Shown here piece by piece: positions 1-6,722 of a stretch of DNA of 64,000 nt. This DNA comes from a virus. The DNA is taken from IMG/VR virus record IMGVR_UViG_3300032046_000003, positions 64,001-128,000 of that record. One strand, given 5' to 3'. Under the pieces are notes generated by a model. That model saw only the letters and a program-made list of their open reading frames with translations, made no database searches and had not been told where the DNA came from. Both the position numbers and the translations under genes were made by a program. Every line of letters begins with the position of its first letter. Position 1 is the first letter of the stretch.

Positions 1-1
1 T

Positions 2-217
2 ATAAGGGCGGTAATTGGTGAATTGCCTAATGATCCAAAAACTAGAATACAAACTTTAATATTCAATAGAGACCCTAATTTTGGTAAAGCTTGGAATTTA
101 TTTGAAGCTAAGCAATGGACAAAATCACACAAAGACAGAATAAAAGTGAGTATAAATTTGAGAGATTTATTACAAAAATGTCAACAACTTATAACTGATA
201 AAGGAGTGAATCAATAA
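2..217 (+). CDS. 3' end of an upstream head-region gene (partial)
   Basis: The reading frame is open from the first bases of the window and stops at 215-217, so this is the C-terminal part of a longer protein whose start lies upstream. A TTG at 23 is in frame but has no ribosome site, so I do not treat it as the start. The visible 71 residues are basic and hydrophilic, with no motif I recognise. By position just ahead of the protease it could be the tail of a portal or minor head protein; that is inference from gene order only. Its stop overlaps the next start (TAATG), suggesting translational coupling. Confidence 0.6.
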   Translation: MRAVIGELPNDPKTRIQTLIFNRDPNFGKAWNLFEAKQWTKSHKDRIKVSINLRDLLQKCQQLITDKGVNQ

Positions 218-2187
218 TGTACCCTAATTTACTTATGCCTGGAAGAGTTAGTAAAACTGAAGTTTCTAAAAGTATAGACGATAATAAATTTGTTATTAGA
301 GGTTATGCTAGTGTTCCTATATTAGATTTGGAAAATGAAATTATAGCTACCGAAGCTTATGATGATGCTATAGAAACTGTAAAATCTAGAGCAGGACAAA
401 ATAGACCACTACCAATTTTTATAGAACATAGGAGAAAAGAATTATCTTTACCAGTGGGCAAAATAACCGATGCTGGCAAAGATGATAAAGGAATGTGGTT
501 TACAGGAGAAATAGCAGGAGGAATAATTGGGCAGCCTATAAGAGAATTAATCAAAGGTGGTTATTTATATGGATGTTCAATTGGAGGAGATGCCGTAAAG
601 ACCGTTCAATATTTTGATACACAACACAATAGAGATGCTAAGAAAATTACAAAGATGGCGTTTAGAGAATTATCTTTAACCGGTCTTCCAGTCAATGAGG
701 AGGCCGTATTTTCAATTTCCAAAAGTCTAAATAAGAACGAAAAGGAGGTGAGAAGATTAATGGATAAGTTAGACTCAGCGATAGATATGCAAAAATCTAT
801 TTCTCTATTAGAGAAGGCCGTGGAGCCCAACAATCTCGACGAACAGTCATTAAATCGAATAAAAGAAGCATTAAACAATTTAGCTAAATTGTTACAAATT
901 GATATTACTGACGAAGGCGGAGAGCAACAAGTTGAAACTCCACCTAAAACAGAAGAGTTGCAAAAACCCGGGATTATGAGTACCAATACCGAATCTACTA
1001 CTGGCGAAGAAAATCCCCAGGAAATAGGGCAGGGAATGGAATCTACAAATATCTCAGGTAACGCCTCGGGGAATACCTCGGGTGGAATGAACTCTGGAGT
1101 TGAAGGCAAATTAGCAATGATTGCCGAAAAACTCGATAAACTGATACAGATTGAAAGTGGCGAAGCTACTACTGATGAAAATGGTTCCCCTAAAGGCAAC
1201 CAAGAATTGGTTGAGGGCGACAAGAAGCCTGATGGTGAAACTGAATTAGTAGAAAACGATAAGAAGAATCAAGAGCCAAAAATGGTCGAAGGAAATAAAA
1301 AGGCTCAGGATAAAAAATCCGATAAAAAGAAAGATTTTAATAAATCTTTAAAAATACAAGGAGACGACGAAATGAGCGATTCTAGAATGGAATGTCCAAA
1401 TTGTGAATCTGTGTATAAAAGCACAGATGAATACGAAGTAAGACATTGCCCAGAATGTGGATCGTCTTTCGCCAAGAGCTCCGAAACAAAGGAGGAAACA
1501 AACAAAATGGAAACCGAAGAAGTAATATTCGAAGACGATCTTATGTGTGAGGACTGTGGCTCAGTATTTGGTAAATCGTTATCGTACGAAGCCAATTATT
1601 GTCCAAAATGCGGTAAATCATTAGCTACCGTGGCTATTGCGCAATCACCTAAGGGTGCAAGTACGCAAAGACCTACGCAAAGCAAAATGAATGTTGGCAA
1701 AACCAACATAGACGATGTAGCTGTTGCCCAAAGTCCTAAAGGCGCATCAACTCAATACAAGAATAAGAGCGAAGCAGCAGAAGATATAGAGAAAAATCTT
1801 GAATTAGAGAATCCGCCTCTAGAAGATACTGGGGAATCAGTTTCAGAGTGGAAAGACGGCAATTATATACCAGCAGATAAAAAGGAAAGAGTAGATATGG
1901 AAGACGAAGATATAAATGTTGCACGTCCTAGTGGAAAACCAATGTTGAGCTCAGCCGATCAGTCAAAATTCCGTACATACGGAACTGATAGGACAAAGTC
2001 GGTCAATGTTGAAGATAGATTAGAATCTATCGAGAAAACATTGGAAAAGGTATTAGATAAATCTGATGGCAGAAAGTCTAATATTCCGTCTGAAAGTATA
2101 GAAAAATCTTCTCAATCTTCAGCAGCTCCTACGCAAGACAGTATTGACAGAAGCTTTGCTAGGATGATACTGGGCAGCGAGAAGTAA
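217..2187 (+). CDS. HK97-type prohead protease fused to scaffold-like region
   Basis: A 656-residue protein. Residues 1-180 look like a U35/HK97 prohead serine protease: a conserved His (H71 in IEHRRKELSLPVGK) and a Ser in YGCSIGGDA (S121), followed by the typical FRELSLTGLPVNEEA stretch. This domain would mature the capsid during head assembly. Residues from about 180 on are low-complexity, Glu/Lys/Ser/Asn-rich and partly helical, as in scaffolds. They carry two CxxC-x14-CxxC zinc ribbons (C393/C396/C411/C414 and C444/C447/C462/C465) and a repeated AQSPKGAST motif. A ribosome site AAAGGAG at 200-206 supports the ATG. The zinc ribbons are unusual for a scaffold. Three further in-frame starts with good ribosome sites lie inside the gene. 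The protease assignment is firm; the scaffold role is inferred from position and composition. Confidence 0.85.
   Translation: MYPNLLMPGRVSKTEVSKSIDDNKFVIRGYASVPILDLENEIIATEAYDDAIETVKSRAGQNRPLPIFIEHRRKELSLPVGKITDAGKDDKGMWFTGEIAGGIIGQPIRELIKGGYLYGCSIGGDAVKTVQYFDTQHNRDAKKITKMAFRELSLTGLPVNEEAVFSISKSLNKNEKEVRRLMDKLDSAIDMQKSISLLEKAVEPNNLDEQSLNRIKEALNNLAKLLQIDITDEGGEQQVETPPKTEELQKPGIMSTNTESTTGEENPQEIGQGMESTNISGNASGNTSGGMNSGVEGKLAMIAEKLDKLIQIESGEATTDENGSPKGNQELVEGDKKPDGETELVENDKKNQEPKMVEGNKKAQDKKSDKKKDFNKSLKIQGDDEMSDSRMECPNCESVYKSTDEYEVRHCPECGSSFAKSSETKEETNKMETEEVIFEDDLMCEDCGSVFGKSLSYEANYCPKCGKSLATVAIAQSPKGASTQRPTQSKMNVGKTNIDDVAVAQSPKGASTQYKNKSEAAEDIEKNLELENPPLEDTGESVSEWKDGNYIPADKKERVDMEDEDINVARPSGKPMLSSADQSKFRTYGTDRTKSVNVEDRLESIEKTLEKVLDKSDGRKSNIPSESIEKSSQSSAAPTQDSIDRSFARMILGSEK
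741..750 (+). promoter_or_regulatory. Internal Shine-Dalgarno for a nested scaffold start
   Basis: AAAGGAGGTG lies 9 bases before an in-frame ATG at 760 (residue 182), exactly where the protease domain ends. It is one of the best ribosome sites in this region. Confidence 0.6.
760..2187 (+). CDS. Nested scaffold-like product from internal in-frame start
   Basis: Translation from the ATG at 760 would give a 475-residue protein identical to residues 182-656 of the protease fusion, without the protease domain. The start follows a near-perfect ribosome site at 741-750. In phage lambda the scaffold Nu3 is made the same way inside the protease gene C, so a separately made scaffold is a natural reading. 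Two more in-frame ATGs with ribosome sites, at 1372 (AAGGAG at 1358-1363) and 1507 (AAAGGAGG at 1488-1495), each fall just before one zinc ribbon, so shorter products are possible. The sequence shows the sites; that they are used is inference. Confidence 0.5.
   Translation: MDKLDSAIDMQKSISLLEKAVEPNNLDEQSLNRIKEALNNLAKLLQIDITDEGGEQQVETPPKTEELQKPGIMSTNTESTTGEENPQEIGQGMESTNISGNASGNTSGGMNSGVEGKLAMIAEKLDKLIQIESGEATTDENGSPKGNQELVEGDKKPDGETELVENDKKNQEPKMVEGNKKAQDKKSDKKKDFNKSLKIQGDDEMSDSRMECPNCESVYKSTDEYEVRHCPECGSSFAKSSETKEETNKMETEEVIFEDDLMCEDCGSVFGKSLSYEANYCPKCGKSLATVAIAQSPKGASTQRPTQSKMNVGKTNIDDVAVAQSPKGASTQYKNKSEAAEDIEKNLELENPPLEDTGESVSEWKDGNYIPADKKERVDMEDEDINVARPSGKPMLSSADQSKFRTYGTDRTKSVNVEDRLESIEKTLEKVLDKSDGRKSNIPSESIEKSSQSSAAPTQDSIDRSFARMILGSEK
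1356..1374 (+). promoter_or_regulatory. Second internal ribosome site and ATG
   Basis: ACAAGGAG at 1356-1363 precedes an in-frame ATG at 1372 by 8 bases. The product would begin 7 residues before the first zinc ribbon of the scaffold region. Confidence 0.4.
1488..1509 (+). promoter_or_regulatory. Third internal ribosome site and ATG
   Basis: AAAGGAGG at 1488-1495 precedes an in-frame ATG at 1507 by 11 bases. The product would begin 13 residues before the second zinc ribbon. Confidence 0.35.
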
Positions 2188-2210
2188 TCTCGACTCAAAC
2201 AAAAAAACAA

Positions 2211-2226
2211 GTGAGACAAATCTCAC
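2211..2226 (+). other. Perfect 6-bp hairpin in the capsid gene leader
   Basis: GTGAGA, a CAAA loop and TCTCAC form a perfect stem-loop between the protease/scaffold gene and the capsid gene. No T-run follows, so it is more likely a processing or stability element than a terminator. Confidence 0.4.
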
Positions 2227-2279
2227 GAAATTAATAATGCTGCGGTCAACTGGGAGAAGACTACCGCGAAATAAAAAAC

Positions 2280-2312
2280 TTCCTCCAAAAAATCATAAAC
2301 AAAAGGGGGGAA
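2280..2312 (+). promoter_or_regulatory. Possible SD-sequestering hairpin before capsid gene
   Basis: TTCCTCC at 2280-2286 can pair with GGGGGAA at 2306-2312 (7 bp including one U-G), leaving a 19-base loop. The purine arm is the ribosome site of the capsid ATG at 2320. This could modulate capsid translation. The pairing is visible; any regulatory effect is inference. Confidence 0.3.
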
Positions 2313-2319
2313 AAATAAA

Positions 2320-2387
2320 ATGGCTAGTTTAGAAAAAGCTCTGTCGTCAATAAGCGGACAGGGCGGAGATGTAATTATACCTCAGCT
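2320..2387 (+). CDS. Major capsid protein, exon 1
   Basis: Exon 1 encodes residues 1-22 (start MASLEKALSSISGQ, end IIPQ) plus two bases of a Leu codon. ATG 2320 follows a GGGGGG-rich ribosome site. Reading on past 2387 meets a stop two codons later (CTT AAT TAA). The spliced coding sequence is the join of 2320-2387, 3305-3562 and 4415-5036, which is 948 bases or 315 residues and gives one uninterrupted frame. The joined protein has the usual place and style of an HK97-fold major capsid protein. The 5' splice site follows CTCAGCT, which pairs with the intron guide GGCTGA at 2398-2403 (U-G at the splice site, as in group I introns). Confidence 0.8.
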
Positions 2388-3304
2388 TAATTAAGCAGGC
2401 TGACTTGCAGGTGACTGCAATGAAAAAAGATTGCTATATCGGAAAAAGTCGAATGGACTATTAAGTGGGTCTAAGATTAAATTGATCATTTAATCGACGG
2501 AGCTCCAACTCCTAGACCCTTTTAATACTTGGAGGTATTATAATGGAATTATTAGAATGTAAAATTTGTGGACATAAAACTAAACAATTACATAATCATA
2601 TAAAATTTACTCATAAAATGAGTAGTAAAGAATATAAAGAAAAGTTTAATGTTAAGACATTATGTATTATTTGGAATAAAGGTCAAACTAGAAAAACAAA
2701 TTCAATTGTTGCTAAATATGGTGATTCTGCTACAAAAAGTGGTAAACATAGAAAACCACAACCATTATATTTCAAATGTTGGAATAAAGGATTAACAGTA
2801 GATACAGATGAAAGAATGGCTAGACTAAATGTAAAAGCTCAAAAAGCAGTTGCACAAACATTTAAAAGAAAGAATTATATATCTAGTTTAGATGAGAAAC
2901 TATATGTGTTATTAAATAAAAATAACATAAAATATGATCCACAAAAAAGTGTTACTATTGATAATAAATATGTTACGATTTTAGATGCATTTGTAGAACC
3001 TAACATTTGTATTTATGTTGATGGTAATTACTGGCATTCAATTCCAAGAGTAAAAAATAGAGATTCATTTTTTACAGATAAGTTAATAAAAATTGGATTT
3101 AAAGTAATAAGAATATGGGAAAATGAATTCGATAATTCCGAGGAAAGACTCTTAAATTTTATAAGAGAATCCGTAGAGACTATACGCAATCCTCTCAATA
3201 TTTGAGATGAAGATATAGTCCGAACTGAAAATATAAACCAATAAATTTCAGAGTTAATTAGAAATAATTAACCATCTAAAGACGGTAGATGTAACAACTG
3301 GTTG
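2388..3304 (+). ncRNA. Group I intron 1 in the capsid gene (IA-like, td-like)
   Basis: A 917-base self-splicing intron is inferred from structure. P1: exon CTCAGCT pairs with GGCTGA at 2398-2403. P2: TTGCAG, GTGA, CTGCAA at 2405-2420. P4-P6: a closed hairpin set from GGGTCTAAG to TAGACCC just before the endonuclease gene. P7: GACTATA 3178-3184 with TATAGTC 3214-3220. P9: CTGAAA with TTTCAG, then TTAATTA with TAATTAA. P10: AGCA 2394-2397 pairs with the exon 2 start TGCT. The last intron base is G3304. The second capsid intron has the same elements with compensating changes (CTGCAA/TTGCAG in P9). The start strongly resembles the phage T4 td intron. The host gene frame is restored exactly by this splice. 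Confidence 0.85.
2543..3205 (+). CDS. Intron-encoded homing endonuclease, Vsr/EDxHD-like
   Basis: A 220-residue protein inside intron 1, after the ribosome site TTGGAGG. N-terminal CKICGHKTKQLHNHIKFTH is a CxxC...H...H zinc finger of the kind seen in homing endonucleases, followed by WNKG-type NUMOD3-like DNA-binding repeats. The C-terminal part ILDAFVEP, IYVDGNYWH, RD and IRIWENEF resembles the very-short-patch-repair (Vsr/EDxHD) nuclease fold. It would cut intronless capsid genes to spread the intron. The last codons (ESVETIR) are also the P7 strand of the ribozyme core. Base composition is very AT-rich (about 18% GC in bases 2881-2940). The fold assignment is by motif only. Confidence 0.75.
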   Translation: MELLECKICGHKTKQLHNHIKFTHKMSSKEYKEKFNVKTLCIIWNKGQTRKTNSIVAKYGDSATKSGKHRKPQPLYFKCWNKGLTVDTDERMARLNVKAQKAVAQTFKRKNYISSLDEKLYVLLNKNNIKYDPQKSVTIDNKYVTILDAFVEPNICIYVDGNYWHSIPRVKNRDSFFTDKLIKIGFKVIRIWENEFDNSEERLLNFIRESVETIRNPLNI

Positions 3305-3562
3305 TGCTGACCAGATAATTCCGGTTATCCGTCAGAAATCTTACATGAGGCAATTCTTACAAAGTTTCAATATGCCGACAGAAACGTACAGGTTTCCTAA
3401 GTTAACAACTGGGAATACCGTGTATTATGTTGGAGAAACTGCCTCTGCTCCTGAAAGTTTAATGGCTACGGGGACTGTAGAACTCAACGCGAAAAAGCTC
3501 ATGGTGGCATTAGCGGTCAGTGCTGAATTAGAAGAAGATGCGGTTCTGCCAATCGTTCCCGT
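3305..3562 (+). CDS. Major capsid protein, exon 2
   Basis: Exon 2 continues the capsid protein in frame after intron 1 (joined residues LADQIIPVIRQKSYMRQF). It covers the N-terminal arm and E-loop-like region of an HK97-type subunit, ending VLPIVP plus two bases of a Val codon at 3562. A free-standing reading from the ATG at 3345 would miss its first 13 residues and run into the intron, ending with a false tail. The 5' splice site of intron 2 follows CCGT (3559-3562), which pairs with GCGG 3573-3576. Exon identity rests on frame continuity and intron pairing; it was not tested by splicing. Confidence 0.8.
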
Positions 3563-4414
3563 AAATAATATTGCGGCTTTCTCAATAAATTGAGATCGAA
3601 AATTTGACTATATCGGTGAAGGTCTTATGGAAAAAAGTTATGGGGCTAAGATTGAATTAGCTATTTAATCGACGGTGCCTAATCACCAAGCCCCTTATAT
3701 CTATTAGGAGATTATATGAATAAAGGACAATTTAAAAAAGGGCATAAAGGATATTGGTTCGGAAAGCGTAGAAGCAAAGAAACTATCAGTAAAATAAAAT
3801 TAACTGAGAAAGAACAGTTTAGAAATGGTATACGAAAACCTTGGAATAAGGGATTAAAAGGCGATAAAAGATGCGTTTGGAATGAGGGACTAACAAAAGA
3901 CACAAACGCAGGCATTAAAAAAATAAGTGATTCTAAGAAGGGTAAAACTTTCAAAGAAATCGCAAAGAATGTTAATCCCGAAGAATGGAAAAAGAAAGTA
4001 GCAAGGCATGGTGAAAACAATGGAAGTTGGCGCGGTGGCATAAGTTGGTATCATGGAAAAGATTGGAAAGCAATAAGTAAAAGTTATCGTAAGAAAAACC
4101 CAATTTGTAAAAAATGCAATAAGAAAGTTAAAATTGTTCACCATATATTACCGTATATTGTATTTAAGAGTGATAAAGAATTGATGTCTTTATGCAGAGG
4201 TTGTCATAGAAGTATAGAGAATTTACTAGATAAGTTTTTTAAGATAACACCGAGGAAAGACTGGAGTAATCCAGAATCCGTAGAGACTATACGTCAAATA
4301 ACTAAAGATTGGTTAGTTAATGATATAGTCCGAACTGCAAATATAATCCAATAAATTGCAGAAGTAATTAGAAATAATTACTCATTTATAGAAATATAAA
4401 TTGTAACATAATTG
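3563..4414 (+). ncRNA. Group I intron 2 in the capsid gene
   Basis: An 852-base intron with the same architecture as intron 1. P1: exon CCGT with GCGG 3573-3576. P2: TCTCAA, TAAA, TTGAGA. The CTATATCGG segment and the P4-P6 block from GGGGCTAAG to AAGCCCC are shared with intron 1. P7: GACTATA 4285-4291 with TATAGTC 4324-4330. P9: CTGCAA with TTGCAG, then TAATTA with TAATTA. P10: TATT 3569-3572 with exon 3 AATA 4415-4418. The last base is G4414. P1 has only four pairs, so the exact splice position is a little less sure than for intron 1, but frame, terminal G and P10 agree. Confidence 0.8.
3716..4354 (+). CDS. Intron-encoded HNH homing endonuclease
   Basis: A 212-residue protein in intron 2, start ATG after TAGGAGATT. 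The N-terminus has several NUMOD3-like repeats (KKGHKGYWFGKRRSKETISKIK-type, PWNKGL, WNEGLTKDT). NGSWRGGISW precedes a zinc-supported HNH nuclease: CKKCNKK, then the HH of IVHHILPY, then CRGCHRSIE. It probably recognises the capsid gene at the intron 2 site. The final 28 residues (from PESVETIR to NIIQ) are read straight through the P7 to P9 ribozyme core. It is unrelated in catalytic fold to the intron 1 endonuclease, so the two introns carry different mobility genes on similar ribozymes. Confidence 0.85.
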   Translation: MNKGQFKKGHKGYWFGKRRSKETISKIKLTEKEQFRNGIRKPWNKGLKGDKRCVWNEGLTKDTNAGIKKISDSKKGKTFKEIAKNVNPEEWKKKVARHGENNGSWRGGISWYHGKDWKAISKSYRKKNPICKKCNKKVKIVHHILPYIVFKSDKELMSLCRGCHRSIENLLDKFFKITPRKDWSNPESVETIRQITKDWLVNDIVRTANIIQ

Positions 4415-5036
4415 AATAAGGGATGATATGGCAAAAGCATTTGCTCTTGCTGAGGAAAATGTTTTCATCAATGGAGACACAACTCACACTGCAACTGCAA
4501 CGGATCCTTCATCTGGAACTGATGCAAACTGGTATGTTAATGACCAAAGATTGGCTTTTAACGGATTAAGAAAGGTAGCATGTGGCACTTCAGTTGATGC
4601 TGGAAGTGGTGCTCTTACTTTAGCTGATATTTCGGCAGGTATTCAAAACTTAGACGTCTTCGGACGCGATAAGTCAGAGTTACTGTTGATTGTTTCACTT
4701 AGAGAAGAAAACACTCTTCGTCAATTGTTAGGTATCAACCTTGCTGTTAACCAGCTTGGTTTAACCGGCACAGCGCTTCCTGGAGAAATAGGTAAGGTAT
4801 GGGGCGTTCCAGTAGTTGCAACGAATTTACTCGCAATAGATTCTGACAATGAATCGGAAGCTTTAATTCTTAACAGAAATGCAGCGATTATCGGCGATCG
4901 TAGGATATTTACTATCAAGTCTTCGGACGAGGTATTAATACGTACTGATCAATTGTTAATTGTGGCTTCTGAAAGGTTAGCTTTCAATGCTCAATACTGT
5001 CAAGCGGTTGTTAAAATAGTTAACATCGCGGCCTAA
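4415..5036 (+). CDS. Major capsid protein, exon 3
   Basis: Exon 3 completes the capsid protein. The joined sequence reads PVIRDDMAKAFALAEENVFING, split here as VIRDDMAKAF and ALAEENVFING; this is a recognisable HK97-family segment at the start of the P domain. It ends at a TAA at 5034-5036. A stop (TGA 4413-4415 in this frame) lies just before the exon, so the frame can only be entered by splicing or from the internal ATG 4428, which lacks a good ribosome site. The protein forms the icosahedral shell and would be processed by the protease encoded upstream. A stable hairpin follows the stop. Confidence 0.85.
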
Positions 5037-5056
5037 GTCTAAATGTAATTAAGGGT

Positions 5057-5082
5057 GGGAGGTAGATTTACCTCTGCCTCCC
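5057..5082 (+). other. Stable hairpin after the capsid gene
   Basis: GGGAGGTAGA 5057-5066 pairs with TCTGCCTCCC 5073-5082 (10 bp, one U-G) around a 6-base loop. Only a short weak T-run follows, so it may be a partial terminator or a 3' stabiliser of the abundant capsid mRNA. Confidence 0.5.
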
Positions 5083-5108
5083 ATCTAGTTTAAAATAGGA
5101 GAAATAAA

Positions 5109-5546
5109 ATGTCAAAAGTACTAACAGATTTTAATTTATTACTGAATTGGAAAAAAGAAAAAAAAGTATATAAAATAGTTAAAAATTATCCAATAAATTT
5201 ACCTGAGGAAGTCATTAACTATTTAAAAATAAAATATCCGCAGAATCAAATTAAAATAGTTGATGTAGCACCCATAGCGCCTGTACCATCTATTCCTATT
5301 AATGTTCAAAAAGAACCTAGTGATATGATTCTTGAGGATTTAATAGTACAGTCAAAAATAATCAGTAGTGTTAACGCAGACCCAATAAAAACCACTATAG
5401 AACAAGCTTTAAACAAAGGCATTATAATAAGAAAAGGTGTATGGTATGAGTTTGAGGGCGAAAATATATGTAAAGGAATTAATAAATTAAAAGATAAGCT
5501 TGAAAATGACATGGAACTGTTAAATAAAATTCATAATAAATTATAA
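5109..5546 (+). CDS. Small protein with RecA C-terminus-like segment
   Basis: A 145-residue protein after a TAGGAG ribosome site. The first two thirds (YKIVKNYPINLPEEVINYLK, then a Pro/Ile-rich linker) are unknown to me. The last 45 residues resemble the C-terminal domain of bacterial RecA: KGVWYEFEGENICKG matches the RecA pattern GxWYxYxGExIGQG, followed by a Leu/Asn/Glu helix like RecA's tail. No RecA ATPase core is present. It sits between capsid and neck genes, where a head completion or decoration protein would be expected. The similarity is by eye and function is unknown. Confidence 0.5.
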   Translation: MSKVLTDFNLLLNWKKEKKVYKIVKNYPINLPEEVINYLKIKYPQNQIKIVDVAPIAPVPSIPINVQKEPSDMILEDLIVQSKIISSVNADPIKTTIEQALNKGIIIRKGVWYEFEGENICKGINKLKDKLENDMELLNKIHNKL

Positions 5547-5555
5547 GGAATAAAA

Positions 5556-6722
5556 ATGAAATCATCTTTTACATGGAATTTTTCTAATCCGAGTGATTAT
5601 ACATATAACACTTCAAAAATAACTTTTGCTACAGATATTAATGGTGATGATTATATCACTTTAACTAATCCTGCTGATATGACATTTCCTTATATTATAA
5701 ATGCCACTGGAGTATATTTTACATTTATAAATAAAATAACTACTGTAGAAACTGATACTGTATCAGGTGCCGTAATAAGGTATCAATTAAGTCAAAATGG
5801 AGAAGACTGGTATTTTTATAACACGTCAACAGCACTCTGGGAATTAACAGCCGTAACAACAGGAACTTATTCTGAAATAGTTTCAGCTTCTAATTCTGAT
5901 GTTGAACTTAGTAAGGCTATATGCGAAAAATTTGCTACACAAGTTGATTCAGGAAAATTATATTGGAAAGCATTCTTGATGAGCGACGGCAACAATTCGC
6001 CTCGACTTTATTCTTTTAAATTTGATTTTGAACAATACTATACAACTATAAAATTAATAAGGGATTTAATGAGTCCATATGGATTAAGGGCAAGAGATCC
6101 AATAAGTGGATTATATTGCGTTGATACAGATTTTCTTTCAGATGATAAAATAAGAGCTTATATTCCATTAGCAGATTCATATATTAATAGTTCGTGTTTT
6201 AGAGACTTTTATTATCATAGAGATGTTGTAGAGTTCCACGATGGTAATAATACTGAAGGCATGATTACTTATTTCTTCCCTATAACCAAAATATCGCATG
6301 TTATAATGTATAACCAATTATTACAGGCTATGAGAACATTCCTGGACTTTGAAATAATTATACATCCTGAATGGGGTGAGCTTTTTCTACCACCAGCATA
6401 TCCCGCATTCTTATCGGATAAACCGTCAAGGGCCATATTTGGCAATATATTCATATATGGAAAACGTAACGTTGAAATCATGTATGACTACGGATATGAT
6501 GTGCCTTTAGAAGACATACAGCAAGCGGCCTCAAAATATGCCGGCATATTGGTTCTTCAAGCTTATTGGGCTTGGCTGACAAGAGGAATCCAATCAAGAA
6601 GCTTTGATGGATATTCAGAATCTTATATGCAAAAACCATTCGAAGGTATAACTGAGATTTGGAGAAAAGAAATAGAGATGATTATCAATACCAATAGAAA
6701 GCAATTCCAGAGGTCAATTTAA
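5556..6722 (+). CDS. Putative head completion/neck (connector) protein
   Basis: A 388-residue protein. The N-terminal 160 residues are beta-rich (SFTWNFSNPSDY, alternating Thr/Ile/Tyr strands) and look like an Ig/lectin-like virion domain. The C-terminal half is helical, with RDLMSPYGLRARDPISGLY and a late YGYDVPLEDIQQAASKY helix, typical of phage head-tail connector (gp6-like) proteins that bind below the portal. Gene order (capsid, this, neck genes, sheath) supports that. The fusion of a beta domain to a connector-like domain is unusual. The stop overlaps the next gene's ATG (TTTAATGG). Role inferred from position and helix pattern. Confidence 0.5.
   Translation: MKSSFTWNFSNPSDYTYNTSKITFATDINGDDYITLTNPADMTFPYIINATGVYFTFINKITTVETDTVSGAVIRYQLSQNGEDWYFYNTSTALWELTAVTTGTYSEIVSASNSDVELSKAICEKFATQVDSGKLYWKAFLMSDGNNSPRLYSFKFDFEQYYTTIKLIRDLMSPYGLRARDPISGLYCVDTDFLSDDKIRAYIPLADSYINSSCFRDFYYHRDVVEFHDGNNTEGMITYFFPITKISHVIMYNQLLQAMRTFLDFEIIIHPEWGELFLPPAYPAFLSDKPSRAIFGNIFIYGKRNVEIMYDYGYDVPLEDIQQAASKYAGILVLQAYWAWLTRGIQSRSFDGYSESYMQKPFEGITEIWRKEIEMIINTNRKQFQRSI

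Noticed and set aside
606-1223. 205-codon open frame on the minus strand
   Set aside because: It is a shadow of the low-complexity scaffold region; there is no ribosome site and no protein-like pattern.
2381-2389. 5' splice site after CAGCTT
   Set aside because: Pairing with the guide GGCTGA fails when the exon is extended by one T; CTCAGCT gives full pairing and keeps the frame.
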